DNA of 45,076 bases, taken from Priapulus caudatus (taxonomy: Eukaryota > Priapulida > Priapulimorpha > Priapulimorphida > Priapulidae). The position numbers were made by a program, and so were the translations under genes. The notes beneath the pieces are model-generated. The model did not search any database, had not been told where the DNA came from, and saw only the letters and a program-made list of their open reading frames with translations. Where the stretch lies: contig NW_014577203.1 in the NCBI RefSeq assembly GCF_000485595.1, positions 358,266 through 403,341 on the forward strand, given 5' to 3'. Of the stretch, positions 20,195-30,969 are shown in pieces. Each line of letters begins with the position of its first letter. Positions within the stretch are counted from its first letter, which is position 1.

Positions 20195-23100
20195 ATGGCG
20201 TCCGAAGAACAAGAGATGGATGAGACTTTTGCAGAAAATATAGGCATTTCAGATGAAGATGAATTAGGAGTCGATATTGACGACAGCCAAAGTTTTAACG
20301 ATCCACTGAAGCAACGATCCGTAACATACGCAATGACCAAAGTGCAAAACTGGTGCAAGATCGTCGGGTTAAACCCCAATCTGGAAGACTACGACAAACC
20401 TGGTCTCTGCAAACTCCTATGCCACTTCTTCTCGGAGTCGAAGAGTCCCAGCAAACCGGAAAAGCACGAGGCGTACTCGTACAACACGCTGCGATACATC
20501 TACGGCGGCCTTCGCCGCTACTTCGCCTGCTCCCGCTACATGAACATCACCTCCGATCCAGGCTTCATCGAACTCTCGAAAGTGATGCAGGACTTTGCGC
20601 GGGTCGCCAAGGCGACGCCGTACCCGAAAGAAGCGTCGGCGACAACGCCGATGACCAAGTGCGACCTTCAGAAGCTCTACCAGTCCGGAATTCTCAACAC
20701 GGTCGAGCCGAAAGGTCTCATCAACAAGGTCTGGTTCGACATCAGCCTGCACTTCTTCGTGAAGAAGAACCCGAAGCTGGCACAGCGCAACATGTCGCCG
20801 TCGTCGTTCGCGCTCGCGAGCGAGAGCGGCCGCCGCTACCTCTACATCTGCGACATGCACCTCATCTCGGAGATCGAGAGCGGCGACGCGGCGTCCGACT
20901 CGCGCTACCGCATGTACGAGCGCGCGGGTGACCGCCTCTGCCCCGTGCACTCGTTCCTCAAGTACATGAGCAAGCGCAATCCGAACTGCGAGGCATTCTA
21001 CCAGTGGCCTGAGCACCACGCGAAGCTCTGCTCGTTTGAGGACTCAGAGATCTGGTACAGCCACCGCGCGTACGGCCAGAACAACCTCGCGAACAAACTA
21101 CCGACGATCTCGCAGGAGGCGAAACTCTCGAAGCTGTACTACAACTCGGCGATCAGGGCCACGCGGAAGATGCTTCTCAAGAAGTTTCCGGGGAAGAACG
21201 TGACGGACGCTCTGAGCGGCATCCTCGAAAACGGCAAAGACGAGACCGGGGTGATCAAGGTGGAGCCGTCTGGTGTACGTTCTCGTTAACATTGCACTTA
21301 TCGTTGTGACAGATGTTAATATAAGTTACAAAGCAAGCATTATCCTTACATGGTAAAGAATTTGCAGTATTGAGCGTAGACCCTACATCATGCAAAGAGC
21401 AAACGAGTGTAGGAAGGGGTTATAAATTTATATAGTGCAATAATTTATAGTTTTTTGTGTAGATCTTGCAAAGATATGTCCATTATTGCACCATAATTTT
21501 CAGATTACTTTATACCGAACTATTTACATGCTTGCACTTATCGCAAACCGGTTCGTGTTTTTTTTTTCACTCAAAAAAATTTGATGACAAGATGCCGGTT
21601 TCTGTTTCAGATGTCGAGTTCCGAGCCTGCGGGCAGTTCTTTCCCGACATTAATAGAGGTGGCCAGCACGAGCTACGGCACCAACAGCTGCAGTTCCTCC
21701 CTGGACCAGGGCAGCCCGCACGATCCGCGAAACTACTGGAACGAGTCGCCGGCCATCCTCGCAGGTGCTGCCACCTGCAGTAGTTCGGAGGGCAGCGGCA
21801 TCGTGACGTCGCCGGCGTACGAGATGACGGCACCTCTACGCAGGCTGCAGGTACGAGCGTCTGCCGTATAACTTACATCTTACTGTTGAAGCGTGAAGAA
21901 CTGTCACGGCGCCTCTATACGCAGGTACGAGCGTTTGCACTCGAACGTATCGCTGTTGAAGCGTGAGGAACCTCGCCAGATGAACGCTAGGTTCGCACAA
22001 AGCACACAAGCAACTTTTGGCAAATGAAATCGATTATCGATCTCGATCATCGATTTCGAACACTAGGTTTACAAAAAGTGTGAGAAATACAAATGGCCAC
22101 GCTATCACTACACACGAATCTTTCGAATGTCTCGACTCCTAAAATCAACATCAATCCAACAGAGGGGGAATATTCCTCCTCTAGCCAACTCACTACTACG
22201 TAATGTCTCGTACCTTACGTACTTTAATCTCTGTGAACTACTTTAAAACGAGGATTTCTCCTGTTTTTACCAACCGTTTTCATATTTTCTCAACCGTTCC
22301 GATACTTACCGGTACTCCGTGCATAACACCAAATGTATATAGTAAGGTTAACAAGTAATAGAACACTCGCACAACATCTCTTCAATGCGCTTCAGTCTCT
22401 GTGAAGTACTTAGAGCTTTTCTATTTAGAGAAGGATTTAGAGACTAATGTCGTTGCGAACACGCGTTTATTTTTATTCAGGCGCAGGCGCAGCTGCAGAC
22501 GTTACTGAACGACCAGAAGGCCAACCTGAGCATGGTTGAACTCCGACCCTCGAGTCGGCCCGCTTCCAGACCGCTACCCTCCATAGAAGTCAGCAGTCGA
22601 GCCGACAGCGCGAACTGGGTGCCTGCAGGTGCGTTAGTTTTGCGTCTCGTTAATTAACGTCGATTTCGCCGTGTCTGTGTCTCGTCTACTGCATTCACGT
22701 GCGAGCAAAAAATATTGTGGAATGTGGAATTTTGTATGAATGTAAATCAAGTGGAATGGGACGAATATTTCTTGAGATCATAACAATATACTATAATGAA
22801 TGTAAGTAATTATGTAATGAATGAAAGTAAGAGTGTAAGTAATTTTCTGAATAACAATAACATTCTGTTGTGGCCACTGATAATTTGTACAAAGATATCG
22901 AAATAATCGTATGTAACAGTGTCGACGGACATGCACTTTAACCCGTTACCGTAGCAACGCGATACCGCCTACTCGCTGTCGGCGTTGACAAACGGGCACT
23001 TTAACCTGTTACCGTGGCAACACGATGCCCCCTACTCGCTCGCTCCGTCATCGTTCGTAACGCGGCGCCCCCTGCCTGTTCTTCGCAGCGTCGATGGACG

Positions 23101-24381
23101 AGCATCTGAAGCTGCTTCGCGTGGAGCTGGCGACGAGTCTCCCCGCCGGCTGGACGTTCTCGCCGCATCCCGGCAACGGTGCGCTGAAGATGCTACACAT
23201 CTCCGCCGATGAGCACCCCGTCATACGCAAGGTAAGGGACGATGGGAGGATGGGAACTGGAGGTGGGACGACAGGGGGACGGGAACCGAGGCGTGTGACG
23301 ACAAGGGGACGGGAAACTGGAGGGGGGGGCAACGGCGCGCTGAAGATGCTACACATCTCCGCCGACGAACACCCCGTCATACGCAAGGTGAGAGACGCCG
23401 GGTGGGGGGACGGGAAACTAGAGGGTGGGACGACAGGGGGATGGGAACTGGGGGGTGGGGGAACGTTGCGCTGAAGCTGCTACACATCTCCGCCGACGAG
23501 CATCCCGTCATACGCAAGGTGAGGGACGACAGGGGGCGACGGGAAACAGGGGCGTGGGATGACAGGGGGATGGGAACTGAGGCGTGGGACGACAGGGGGA
23601 TGGGAACTGGGGCGTGGGGCAACAGCGTGCTGAAGCTGCTACACATCTCCGCTGACAAACACCCCGTCATACGCAAGGTGAGGGATGACAGGGGGCGACG
23701 GGAAACGGGGGCGTGGGACGACAGGGGGATGGGAACTGGAGGTGGGACGACAGGTGGACAGGTCAACGTGTGGCCGCACAAACCTCGACGATTCGCACAT
23801 CGATGCGTTCTCGATTTTCCCCGTTCCCGATTGCATCGCCGGTTTACATCTTCTCTGCCGCAGATCCCCCTCCCCTCCTCCGTCTTCCCCGACCACAGAA
23901 TTAATTAAATCATTATTAAATTAAATTAAGATAACAATTAATCGCAGACGACCTCTCGCTCTGCCCACAGGTTCTCACCGTCTTCCCCGACCACAGCTTC
24001 TCGCTGCACGTGCACAAGTCACCGCTGCCGCACGACCACCTGCTGCTGAGCCTCTTCCCGCCGCCACTAGAGCGCGCCACGCAGGTGACGAGCCTCCTCA
24101 ACGCCGTCGAGCGACTGAGCGTCTGCCGCGGCGCGGGCAGCGCCGACACGGTGCAGCTGTATGAGGGCGCCACCAGCGAGCGCAAGTCGCGGCTGCCGGA
24201 CGCGGTCGTCGAGTACGCGGACGGGGTCGGGTCGGACGGCGCGCCGTACCACTGCGCCGCGCGCTCGCCGGGATGCCAGTACCTCACCAACACGCCGACG
24301 TGCCTGCAGTGCAGCCTCGTGAAGGAGAAGGTCGAGGAGGCGCTGCAGAGGATGATCTCCGACGACAGGATGAGTCTCTAG
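20195..24381 (+). CDS. Domesticated Crypton-type recombinase protein
   Basis: Five exons with consistent phases: 20195-21274, 21611-21850, 22481-22628, 23089-23231, 23971-24381; 673 aa. Residues 1-40 are acidic. Residues ~45-345 look like the DUF3504/Crypton-derived tyrosine-recombinase fold known from KIAA1958, QRICH1 and ZMYM proteins: YNTLRYIYGGLRRYF, VWFDISLHF, LCPVHSFLKYMSKRNP, IWYSHRAYGQNNLANKL, LSKLYYNSAIRAT. The usual NHSxRAT motif has NSAIRAT, so the catalytic His is gone while the Arg remains. The following GHxS and Tyr positions are also lost. A Ser-rich linker follows. The last ~170 aa contain FSLHVHKSPLPHDHLL, LSVCRG and a C/H pattern GAPYHC..PGCQYL...PTCLQC, reminiscent of a domain I associate with THAP/transposon-related invertebrate proteins. 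Probably a nuclear DNA-binding or chromatin protein (inference). Start context AACATGGCG is good. Confidence 0.85.
21829..21972 (+). repeat. duplicated exon end and donor, second exon
   Basis: CACCTCTACGCAGGCTGCAG|GTACGAGCGT at the end of exon 2 recurs as CGCCTCTATACGCAG|GTACGAGCGT about 75 bases later. Both are followed by a CTGTTGAAGCGTGA(A/G)GAAC segment. The downstream copy carries a second perfect GTACGAG donor at about 21926. Confidence 0.75.
22928..23050 (+). repeat. tandem duplication before exon 4
   Basis: GCACTTTAACCCGTTACCGT ... CCTACTCGCT at 22933-22979 recurs as GCACTTTAACCTGTTACCGT ... CCTACTCGCT at 22998-23042, just upstream of the exon-4 acceptor. Confidence 0.8.
23172..23760 (+). 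repeat. four-copy exon-intron minisatellite
   Basis: The last ~60 bases of exon 4 plus the donor and a G-rich piece of intron are repeated. Coding-like copies start near 23172, 23328, 23460 and 23618, each ending CATACGCAAG|GT. Potential donors follow 23231, 23387, 23518 and 23677. Copies 2-4 differ by mostly third-position or conservative changes. Intervening parts are GGGAACTGG/GACGACAGGGGG repeats. Only the first copy has a usable upstream acceptor. Confidence 0.9.
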
Positions 24382-24479
24382 GGAACGCCGTTCTTCTTCC
24401 TCGACGACGAGTTGGGAAGATTAGAAGACGACGTCGATTTTGGGGGGGGGGATCGTGCGAGAACAATGTGATCGCGTAG

Positions 24480-24960
24480 AGTAGCGGAAGAGTGCGAATT
24501 TTGTAGAGAATCGTGGAAGATTGTGATGAATTCGTGTGGAATCATGGCAGAAAGTGATGAATTTATATCGAATCTTGGCAGAATGTGAATTCATAGAGGA
24601 ATCTTCGCAGAATTTGTAGAGAATCTTGGGAAAACATTGCGAATTCATGGAGAATCCTTAAAGATTATGGTGAATCTGTAGAATATCTGGTTGGCACAGG
24701 GTAAATTCATAGAGAATCTTGTCGTGACACGAGGAATCCGTAGAGAATCTTGTCACAACATGGGGAATCCAAATATAAACTTTTCAGATAAAAATGTGCA
24801 TTGCATTCATAGAGAATCTTGGCAAAACTCAGTGAATCCGTGGAGATATTGGCAGCACATGGCAATTCCATGGAGAATTTTTGCACAGCTTAGGTCCACA
24901 GGAATCTTAAGACATCGTGCAGATCTTTTTGGCAAGTCCATCTGTAAGGAAACTTAGTAA
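24480..24960. repeat. degenerate GAATCTTGGCA minisatellite
   Basis: About fifteen irregular copies (25-35 bp) of a motif like ATTCATAGAGAATCTTGGCA, starting about 100 bases after the stop of the recombinase-derived gene. It probably lies in that gene's 3' UTR or flank. Confidence 0.78.
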
Positions 24961-26370
24961 GATATGTGCAGTCTTTAGGGAATCTTAAGCGATGCAGCAG
25001 GAATTCACAATCTTAACCGAGATGAGGTTATTAGACTGGGCAACTTCGCTATGTCAGAAGATACTCATTGGAGAAATCACGGAAAGAAGCATGTAAGGCA
25101 TTTTCCATGTGTTTCCACATTATAAAATTGTACAAATGTAAGTTATTATGTACTGTAGAAGTAGGGTGTCACTTTATAAAAAAGAAAATGAAGCAGGGTA
25201 CGTGTATATTTAAGTAGTTCATGTGAAACCATCTGGTAAGTAGTTTTAAGTATCTGCATCATAATCATAGCCATCGCGTTTATTGTCATTTAATAAGTTT
25301 TTATCTCCATGTTCACACTTTGATTAAGCAGGGATTTTTTATGCATCGGTGGATTTTATCATGATTTAGTCATGCACTTTGTGTAAACCACGCATAACAC
25401 GTAGATTGTAAATTTGTATTATAGCACTGCTTCCTTTTTATAATACTGAGAACAGATTTATTATGAACAGTTCTGTATATATCTAAACAAAGGTAGAGTC
25501 AGGCATTCAATCAGTTGCATCGTAAAGTTGATTAGGTAGTAATGAGTAGGTAATAGCACTTGGGTCGCATTATGTATTTTGTGGTGTGTAAATGTTGGAA
25601 TCACACAAACTTGCATTGTTGTAGTAAGAATGAAAATGTGCATTCCTGTTATGACATGGACATTGTAATAAATAATAGGTAACACCAAGTAGGAATGGTT
25701 AATTTTGTTTACTGTTTGGATTGTCAACCGATTTGGGTGTTGCATGTCATTGCATATATTTGTGTGTGTGTGTGTGCGTGTGCGTGTGTGTATTAGTAAG
25801 ATCAGAAGTTCATTTCTATGAATACTAGCTGTGGTGCGCTCTCCTTTGGCTTTGATATTTCATTCCCCACTATGCTCGCCCATGGTTTTACCCTCATGCT
25901 CTTGCATTAGAAATTCCATACCCAGTGAATACACTTGTTTTCTACTCGATCAACTTTGTTTCTCTCCGTCTTTGAAGCACGAAGCAGCGTTTATCTCATA
26001 ACCTAACCCGTTGACATATTGTCTGTTCTGTACCGTGTACGTCTGCTACCAGAGGGCACTATATAACAACCACCGGCACCCGTTTTTGTCGGCGTTTTCA
26101 GCATACGATTGTTGGTGCATGGTTGTTATATCATGGTGCCAGAGTGTAATTAATACCTAGCTGTATATAATAACCGTTATTATATACAGCCCAGTGTTGT
26201 AAATAGCCGTAAAAGGCCGTAGCCTGTGTGCTTATCGTAGATACAATATCAATAATGTAACCCAGCCATCCCAACCTAGCTGTTGCCAGGGTTACATTAT
26301 TTATTGTATCATTTGTATCTATGCTTGTCGTAGATGGCGATTCCAATTTCCAGGCAGGTGTTGGTGGTTG
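24961..26370. other. intergenic stretch with small repeats
   Basis: No supported gene. An AATAAA at about 25667 could be a poly(A) signal for the upstream gene. A GT microsatellite lies at 25760-25795. A near-perfect palindrome, GCTGTATATAATAAC with its complement, lies at 26160-26190. A hairpin element is listed separately at 26240. Confidence 0.35.
26240..26310. mobile_element. 71-bp hairpin element
   Basis: GATACAATATCAATAATGTA with CCC at the left and GGG plus TTACATTATTTATTGTATC at the right form a ~22-bp inverted repeat around a short loop. Flanks carry TGCTTATCGTAGAT and TGCTTGTCGTAGAT, a one-mismatch direct repeat, but not immediately adjacent to the right arm. Confidence 0.6.
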
Positions 26371-26501
26371 TGTCGCGGTCCTACTAAACAACGAAATGTG
26401 CTACTAAACAGCGAAATGTGCAAGAATGTGCAGGAATGTGCACGGAATGTGCAAGAATGTGCAGGAATGTCTAAGAATGTGGCGCAATGTGCATCAATAA
26501 C

Positions 26502-26547
26502 CATAGAAATCGCAGCCCAATAACCTTATTGGGCTGCGATTTCTATG
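26502..26547. mobile_element. 46-bp palindromic element, 8-bp target duplication
   Basis: CATAGAAATCGCAGCCCAAT then AA, then CC, then its complement ending TTTCTATG: almost nothing but the two arms. It is flanked by TCAATAAC at 26494-26501 and 26548-26555. Other minisatellite units read ATCAATAACTGC without the insert, which proves the insertion. The 8-bp duplication and CA..TG ends fit a hAT-like mechanism (inference). Confidence 0.92.
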
Positions 26548-26794
26548 TCAATAACTGCCGCAATGTATCAAAATGTGTAAAAAATGTTATACTAAACAGC
26601 GGAATGTGCTACTAAACAGCGAAATGTGCTACTAAACAGCGGAATGTGCGCGGAATGGGGCAAGAATGTGGCGCAATGTTCATCAATAACTGCCGCAATG
26701 TATCAAAATGTGTACAAAATGTTATACTAAACAGCGTAATAAATGTGCGCGGAATGTGTAACTGATGAATGGGTAAGAATGTGGCGCAATGTGC

Positions 26795-26884
26795 CATAGG
26801 GACCTGAGGCAAAAAATAATAATTGTTATATATATATAAAGAGAAGATATATATATTTTTTTTTTTCCGCCTCAGGTCCCTGTG
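26795..26884. mobile_element. 90-bp hairpin element, 8-bp target duplication
   Basis: Arms CATAGGGACCTGAGGC and GCCTCAGGTCCCTGTG (one mismatch) enclose an AT-rich core. It is flanked by CAATGTGC at 26787-26794 and 26885-26892. The unoccupied form GCGCAATGTGCATCAATAAC is present in neighbouring repeat units. Confidence 0.92.
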
Positions 26885-27272
26885 CAATGTGCATCAATAA
26901 CTGCTGCAATGTATCCAAATGTGTAAAAATGTTATACTAAACAGCGGAATGTGCTACTAAACAGCGAAATGTGCTACTACTGCTAGCCATGTATCCAAAT
27001 GTGTAAAAAATGTATTACTAAACAGCGGAATGTGCTACTAAACAGCGAAATGTGCTACTAAACAGCGGAATGTGCGTGGAATGGGTAAGAATGTGGCGCA
27101 ATGTGCATCAATAACTGCTGCAATGTATCAAAATGTGTAAAAATGTTACGCCTGCATGTAGGTTGGTGACCACTGATATTAAATATAACATATTAAACCT
27201 AGTAAATATTAGTTTTAAAAATCCAAGGAACAACTACATCTAAGGACTATGTCGATATAAAACCTATAATAT

Positions 27273-27304
27273 CAGGAGTCTATCAATATATTGATAGACT
27301 CCTG
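27273..27304. mobile_element. 32-bp palindromic element
   Basis: CAGGAGTCTATCAATA and its exact complement, back to back. Flanked by ATAATAT on both sides (27266-27272 and 27305-27311). The matching element in the right duplicate is at 33146-33177, and a relative is at 40711. Confidence 0.88.
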
Positions 27305-27311
27305 ATAATAT

Positions 27312-27379
27312 CAAGAGTGCATAATAGAGTGTATAAGAGAGTGCATACAAGAGTGCATAATCTCTATTATGCACTCTTG
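27312..27379. mobile_element. 68-bp hairpin element sharing the same target duplication
   Basis: CAAGAGTGCATAATAGAG and its complement CTCTATTATGCACTCTTG around a short GTGCATA-rich loop. Flanked by ATAATAT at 27305-27311 and 27380-27386, so three copies of ATAATAT bracket two adjacent elements. The right duplicate keeps the left arm (33185) but a rearranged right arm. Confidence 0.88.
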
Positions 27380-27435
27380 ATAATATATAGATCAGTGAAC
27401 GTGAACTCTCCTTGACCTGCTGTTGTGTATTTCGG

Positions 27436-27549
27436 TGACGTCATCAGCATCTCGTGCTAGTCTCGACTCTCGCGCGAACTCACGTGCAGCAGTAACTTGC
27501 ACTTGTAACAAGCACAGACACCCAACTGAGTGAGAGACGGCCTTTGCAG
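27436..27549 (+). promoter_or_regulatory. putative ASB promoter and noncoding first exon, left copy
   Basis: A full CRE palindrome TGACGTCA at 27436-27443 precedes a stretch ending GACGGCCTTTGCAG|GTAAGT, a strong donor after 27549. No ATG-started frame continues from here, so this would be a 5' UTR exon spliced to the coding exon at 28807 or its leader. CREB/ATF binding is inferred. Confidence 0.5.
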
Positions 27550-27813
27550 GTAAGTTGAAAGTTAGTGGCCGGTCCTGGAATCGCACAGACTGAAACAAAT
27601 ATTAAGTGCGTGCACGAAAATGGAACTAACTTTGTTTTTGTGTTGTTGGGAACTTAATCGTGTGTATATTTTTAAATGCGGTTACTTCTCTGCTTGAAAT
27701 TTGTTGGTAGTTTATTTTAGCTTCATGCACTGATGCAGCAGCCAGCACCACGGCGCTGCCACCCACTGGCACTGTACCCTGCCCTGGGCTGGGCCAATAT
27801 TAAATTGTGCACT

Positions 27814-27902
27814 AGACATTTTTACTATCTGGTGCTATATATTCTAGGACGTTCTACTTTCTAGAATAGTGTCCGATCATTAAAATTTCTAGGCACAATT
27901 TA
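27814..27902. mobile_element. imperfect inverted-repeat element
   Basis: AAATTGTGCACTAGACA at the left and ATTTCTAGGCACAATTT at the right enclose a stem-like middle (TTCTAG ... CTAGAA). The right duplicate holds it at 33676-33777. Related termini occur in ORC3 introns 1 and 4. Confidence 0.6.
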
Positions 27903-27973
27903 TTGACCTCATGACCATTGACCCTCCCTCCCACTGAGCACGCGTCATGACTCATGGTACACTACGCAAGGCT

Positions 27974-28062
27974 TAGCTCTAGACTATTAACTATCTCTAT
28001 AGCCGCGTACGGTTGCGCAGGTTGGCAGCAACCGTACGCGCGGGCTATAGTTACTAGAGCTA
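27974..28062. mobile_element. 89-bp hairpin element, 9-bp target duplication
   Basis: TAGCTCTAG ... CTATAGCC, then GCGTACGGTTGC with its complement, then GGGCTATAGT..CTAGAGCTA. Flanked by CGCAAGGCT and CACAGGGCT (the right duplicate has CACAAGGCT). Same family as 9709-9774. Confidence 0.85.
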
Positions 28063-30944
28063 CACAGGGCTTAGCTCCAGAAACGGTATTGCTAGGGTTA
28101 GAATACCGACTTTATATTGACGCTAGTCACACACAGCCTGGTGGGTTACACAGGGCTATATGCTCTACACTACAGTAAAGTTTGAAGGAACCCAATGTGA
28201 AATGTTTGCAGCATGTCAGCCCACACAGCATGGTTCAAGGATAGAGAACATGGGGTCCCATTGAGACCTATGTCATTTTCGTAAATGTGCATTCTGCCAT
28301 TGCCATCTGCCATCTGCAAGTGTACGTGGCTATTGAATGATTGCAAATTGAAGCTAGGTTCTCAATATACTCATTTGTACAACTAATTTGTAACAAACCA
28401 CAATAAAACCCACATAGCCACGATGCCGCCAACGTGTTTATGATCGCAATATGGTTGTGTAAAGTTACGAATTTTGGCAATGCAGCACTAGTGCTTGAAA
28501 GCAAACCTCACTTAGCAAAGTGTTTAACATTTTGAAGTGGTTATCGAACAAGATGAGAGCGATCAACACTTGAACTTATGTAAAACCAAAAACAAGTGCG
28601 AAGCAACGAAAAAACTGTTCTCGTAAGAAAAACGAGTTGTTTTTCGCGCAAAGAAAGAAGTCTGAGGATTTACAGTCGCCTGCGATCGCGTAAGAGCTTC
28701 GTACGAAGCAGCTTACAAGTGCGGCCAGCAACGACAAAGTCTGGCCTATGGTAGAAAAGCGGAGGAGTTGCGCACGCGTCTCGGACCACCTGCACCGCTT
28801 GGCAAAATGGGAATCAAGTCGAGCATGGTGGCCGGAAGCTTTTTCGGGAGCCACCCCAGCAACTGCCTGTATCGACACGCCGAGCGAGACTACAACCACA
28901 CTGGGACGGACCTGCACTACGCGGCGTGCCAGGGAAACGTCACGTGCTGCACAGGATCCTGTTCCTGGAAGGTCAGTGTCGAAGTAAAGGATGCCAAAAA
29001 TCGCGAGCCGAAAGTGTTTGTGCAAAAGAGCTGATATTTGTTGAGGGGGATGTCGCGTGGGTTTTATCACACTGTATCGTTAAAAGCGATTTCCTAAGAA
29101 TTTCACATTGTAAGAATTGTGTAAATGTATAGTAAAGAAATGTAATTTAGGTCAAAGAAATTGAGGTACTTGCAGGTTCGCGTTGGACACTTGGGCTGAG
29201 TCATCATATGCTGTAGTTATTGCTACTTGTTTTGAAATGACGGAAAACCTGATACAGAAATCTCTGTTATATGGTGTTTTTGATATGCAACCAACCTGAT
29301 ATTTCCCGTTAACGTGCGTTCATATCTCAGTAAAAAACCTGCTGGGTGACCGTCACCTTTAAACTTGTATTATATTAAACTTTATCTTGCAAATATAGAT
29401 GCATGCACATTCATGTGTTGAAATCTCGCCACAATACTGTTTAATACTCTAGCTGACATTTTTAGTCTTTTGTCAACGCATGGCATTTATAACTTCTCTA
29501 TAGCATTACTTTGCTGAATAAATTTGAGCATCTACTACATTCAGGGATTCGTGATATAAACACGAAGGATTATTAATGAGAAGAGTCGCCTATATTGGGC
29601 ATCTTACAAGAGGCCATCTAGCATGCATGGAAGATCTCATTAGGTAAGATATGGAATAAAGACAATAGTCACGGAGAGCCTAACCATTTGCACAAATTAC
29701 AATCCAAATTGTTTGAAAGAAAGAAATGAGAAAAAAACTGAGATTCTAGCACCATTAATGAGGAATCAAAACACTCACGTAAACAGCATCTCAATACACC
29801 TTTTAGTAATTGCTTGTGTTGCAAAACTTGATCTAGCAACAGTAGTGATCTTTGCCAGAATAATAACAATAATTTGATTCCTAATAATTTGCGTCGCCCC
29901 TCCCTCATTGTATGCATGTCGTGATATGAATGGTATCGTGACTCGCACAACACTAAAATGTCGTTTATGTGAACTACACCTATGTCCCGCTTTCAGGATT
30001 TGGAGCAGATGTAGATAGTGTGTGTTGCCCATGGTGCTTCGCCGCTACATGTAAGCCATAGTCTCTACCCAGACTGTTCAGCTCTGCTGATAAAGGTAAC
30101 GCTGGTGTAACCACAGGGTTACAGAACTTGGTGTCGTATTGTTTTTTGCCCTTGTTTGATCTGTCGCACTGAACAATGAAATCAACATCATGCATGTGAT
30201 ACGAATCTGATATTTATTAGACCACACTGGCTCTGTTTCACGCTGACATAATTCACAGGATACAAACCTGCTATGACTTAGACACGCTGGCTTGTTATCA
30301 CTCGAGTCGGCAACCGTTCGATGGCCTCTTGTTTTTTCAACGTGGACACTTTGTCGTCGTTCCTACCAGCACGGGAAGCAACTTGACATGGCGGATAAGT
30401 GGGGATGTGACGCCGATGTATCTAGCGGCCAGCAACGCTCAGACGCACTAGCATACAGCTTCTCCTGTTCCGCCGGCCGCGAAACCGACCTACAGAAATA
30501 GCGGTGAGTGAATTCGCGGAGACGTTTTGTCGCTACTCTTACCCCGATTTAGCGATTTTCAATTTGTGATGGTAAGTCATTAGGCTATTTTCAGAGACTA
30601 GCAGCTGTTCATATATCACTGAATCACATTCATAGGCCTGCAGGCACAATCAGCAATAATATAGTGCGGCATGCTGCTCGTGAAGGGCGCATTTCTTCGG
30701 CGTTCACCCCGCTCTGTCTGTACGAATGCTCACGCAGCTCGAAAGTGCAGCTCTCGCGCCGCGACACACGCCCCCACGCCTCACACCTTTGTAATTCACG
30801 CACATCTTTCGAACGCGCGAACAGTGAACTTCACGGTCACGATTGAAACAATTCGAATCGGATTTGAATCAAATTGATCGCCGCTTTAGATGCCATGCCG
30901 ACAGTCATTTTATTTTTTCTATAATCTCGAATCGGCCGACGATA

Positions 30945-30969
30945 NNNNNNNNNNNNNNNNNNNNNNNNN
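30945..30969. other. assembly gap (25 N)
   Basis: Twenty-five Ns. About 600 bases on each side are near-identical to each other (exon 4 and intron 4 of the ASB gene). The gap edges probably overlap and were not merged. Confidence 0.97.

Larger units (their letters stand above)
26378..27150. repeat. TACTAAACAGCG(A/G)AATGTGC minisatellite
   Basis: A ~20-bp subunit (TACTAAACAGCGAAATGTGC) alternates with a longer block, AAGAATGTGGCGCAATGTGC then ATCAATAACTGC(C/T)GCAATG and TATCAAAATGTGTAAAAAATG. This makes a higher-order unit of roughly 150-200 bp. Two hairpin elements are inserted in it, and other units serve as unoccupied sites. A short piece of the same repeat recurs at 32957-33020. Confidence 0.88.

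Noticed and set aside
20353-21019. Open frames of 192 and 200 residues overlapping the recombinase-derived exon
   Set aside because: Shadow frames of the GC-rich coding exon, which has clear family motifs in frame 20195-21274.
23880-23990. Second acceptor for the last exon of the recombinase-derived gene at 23898
   Set aside because: CCGTCTTCCCCGACCACAG is a short copy of exon-5 sequence inside the intron; only the acceptor at 23970 keeps the phase.
26240-26310. Target duplication for the 71-bp hairpin
   Set aside because: The flanking 14-bp direct repeat is not adjacent to the right arm, so insertion cannot be shown.
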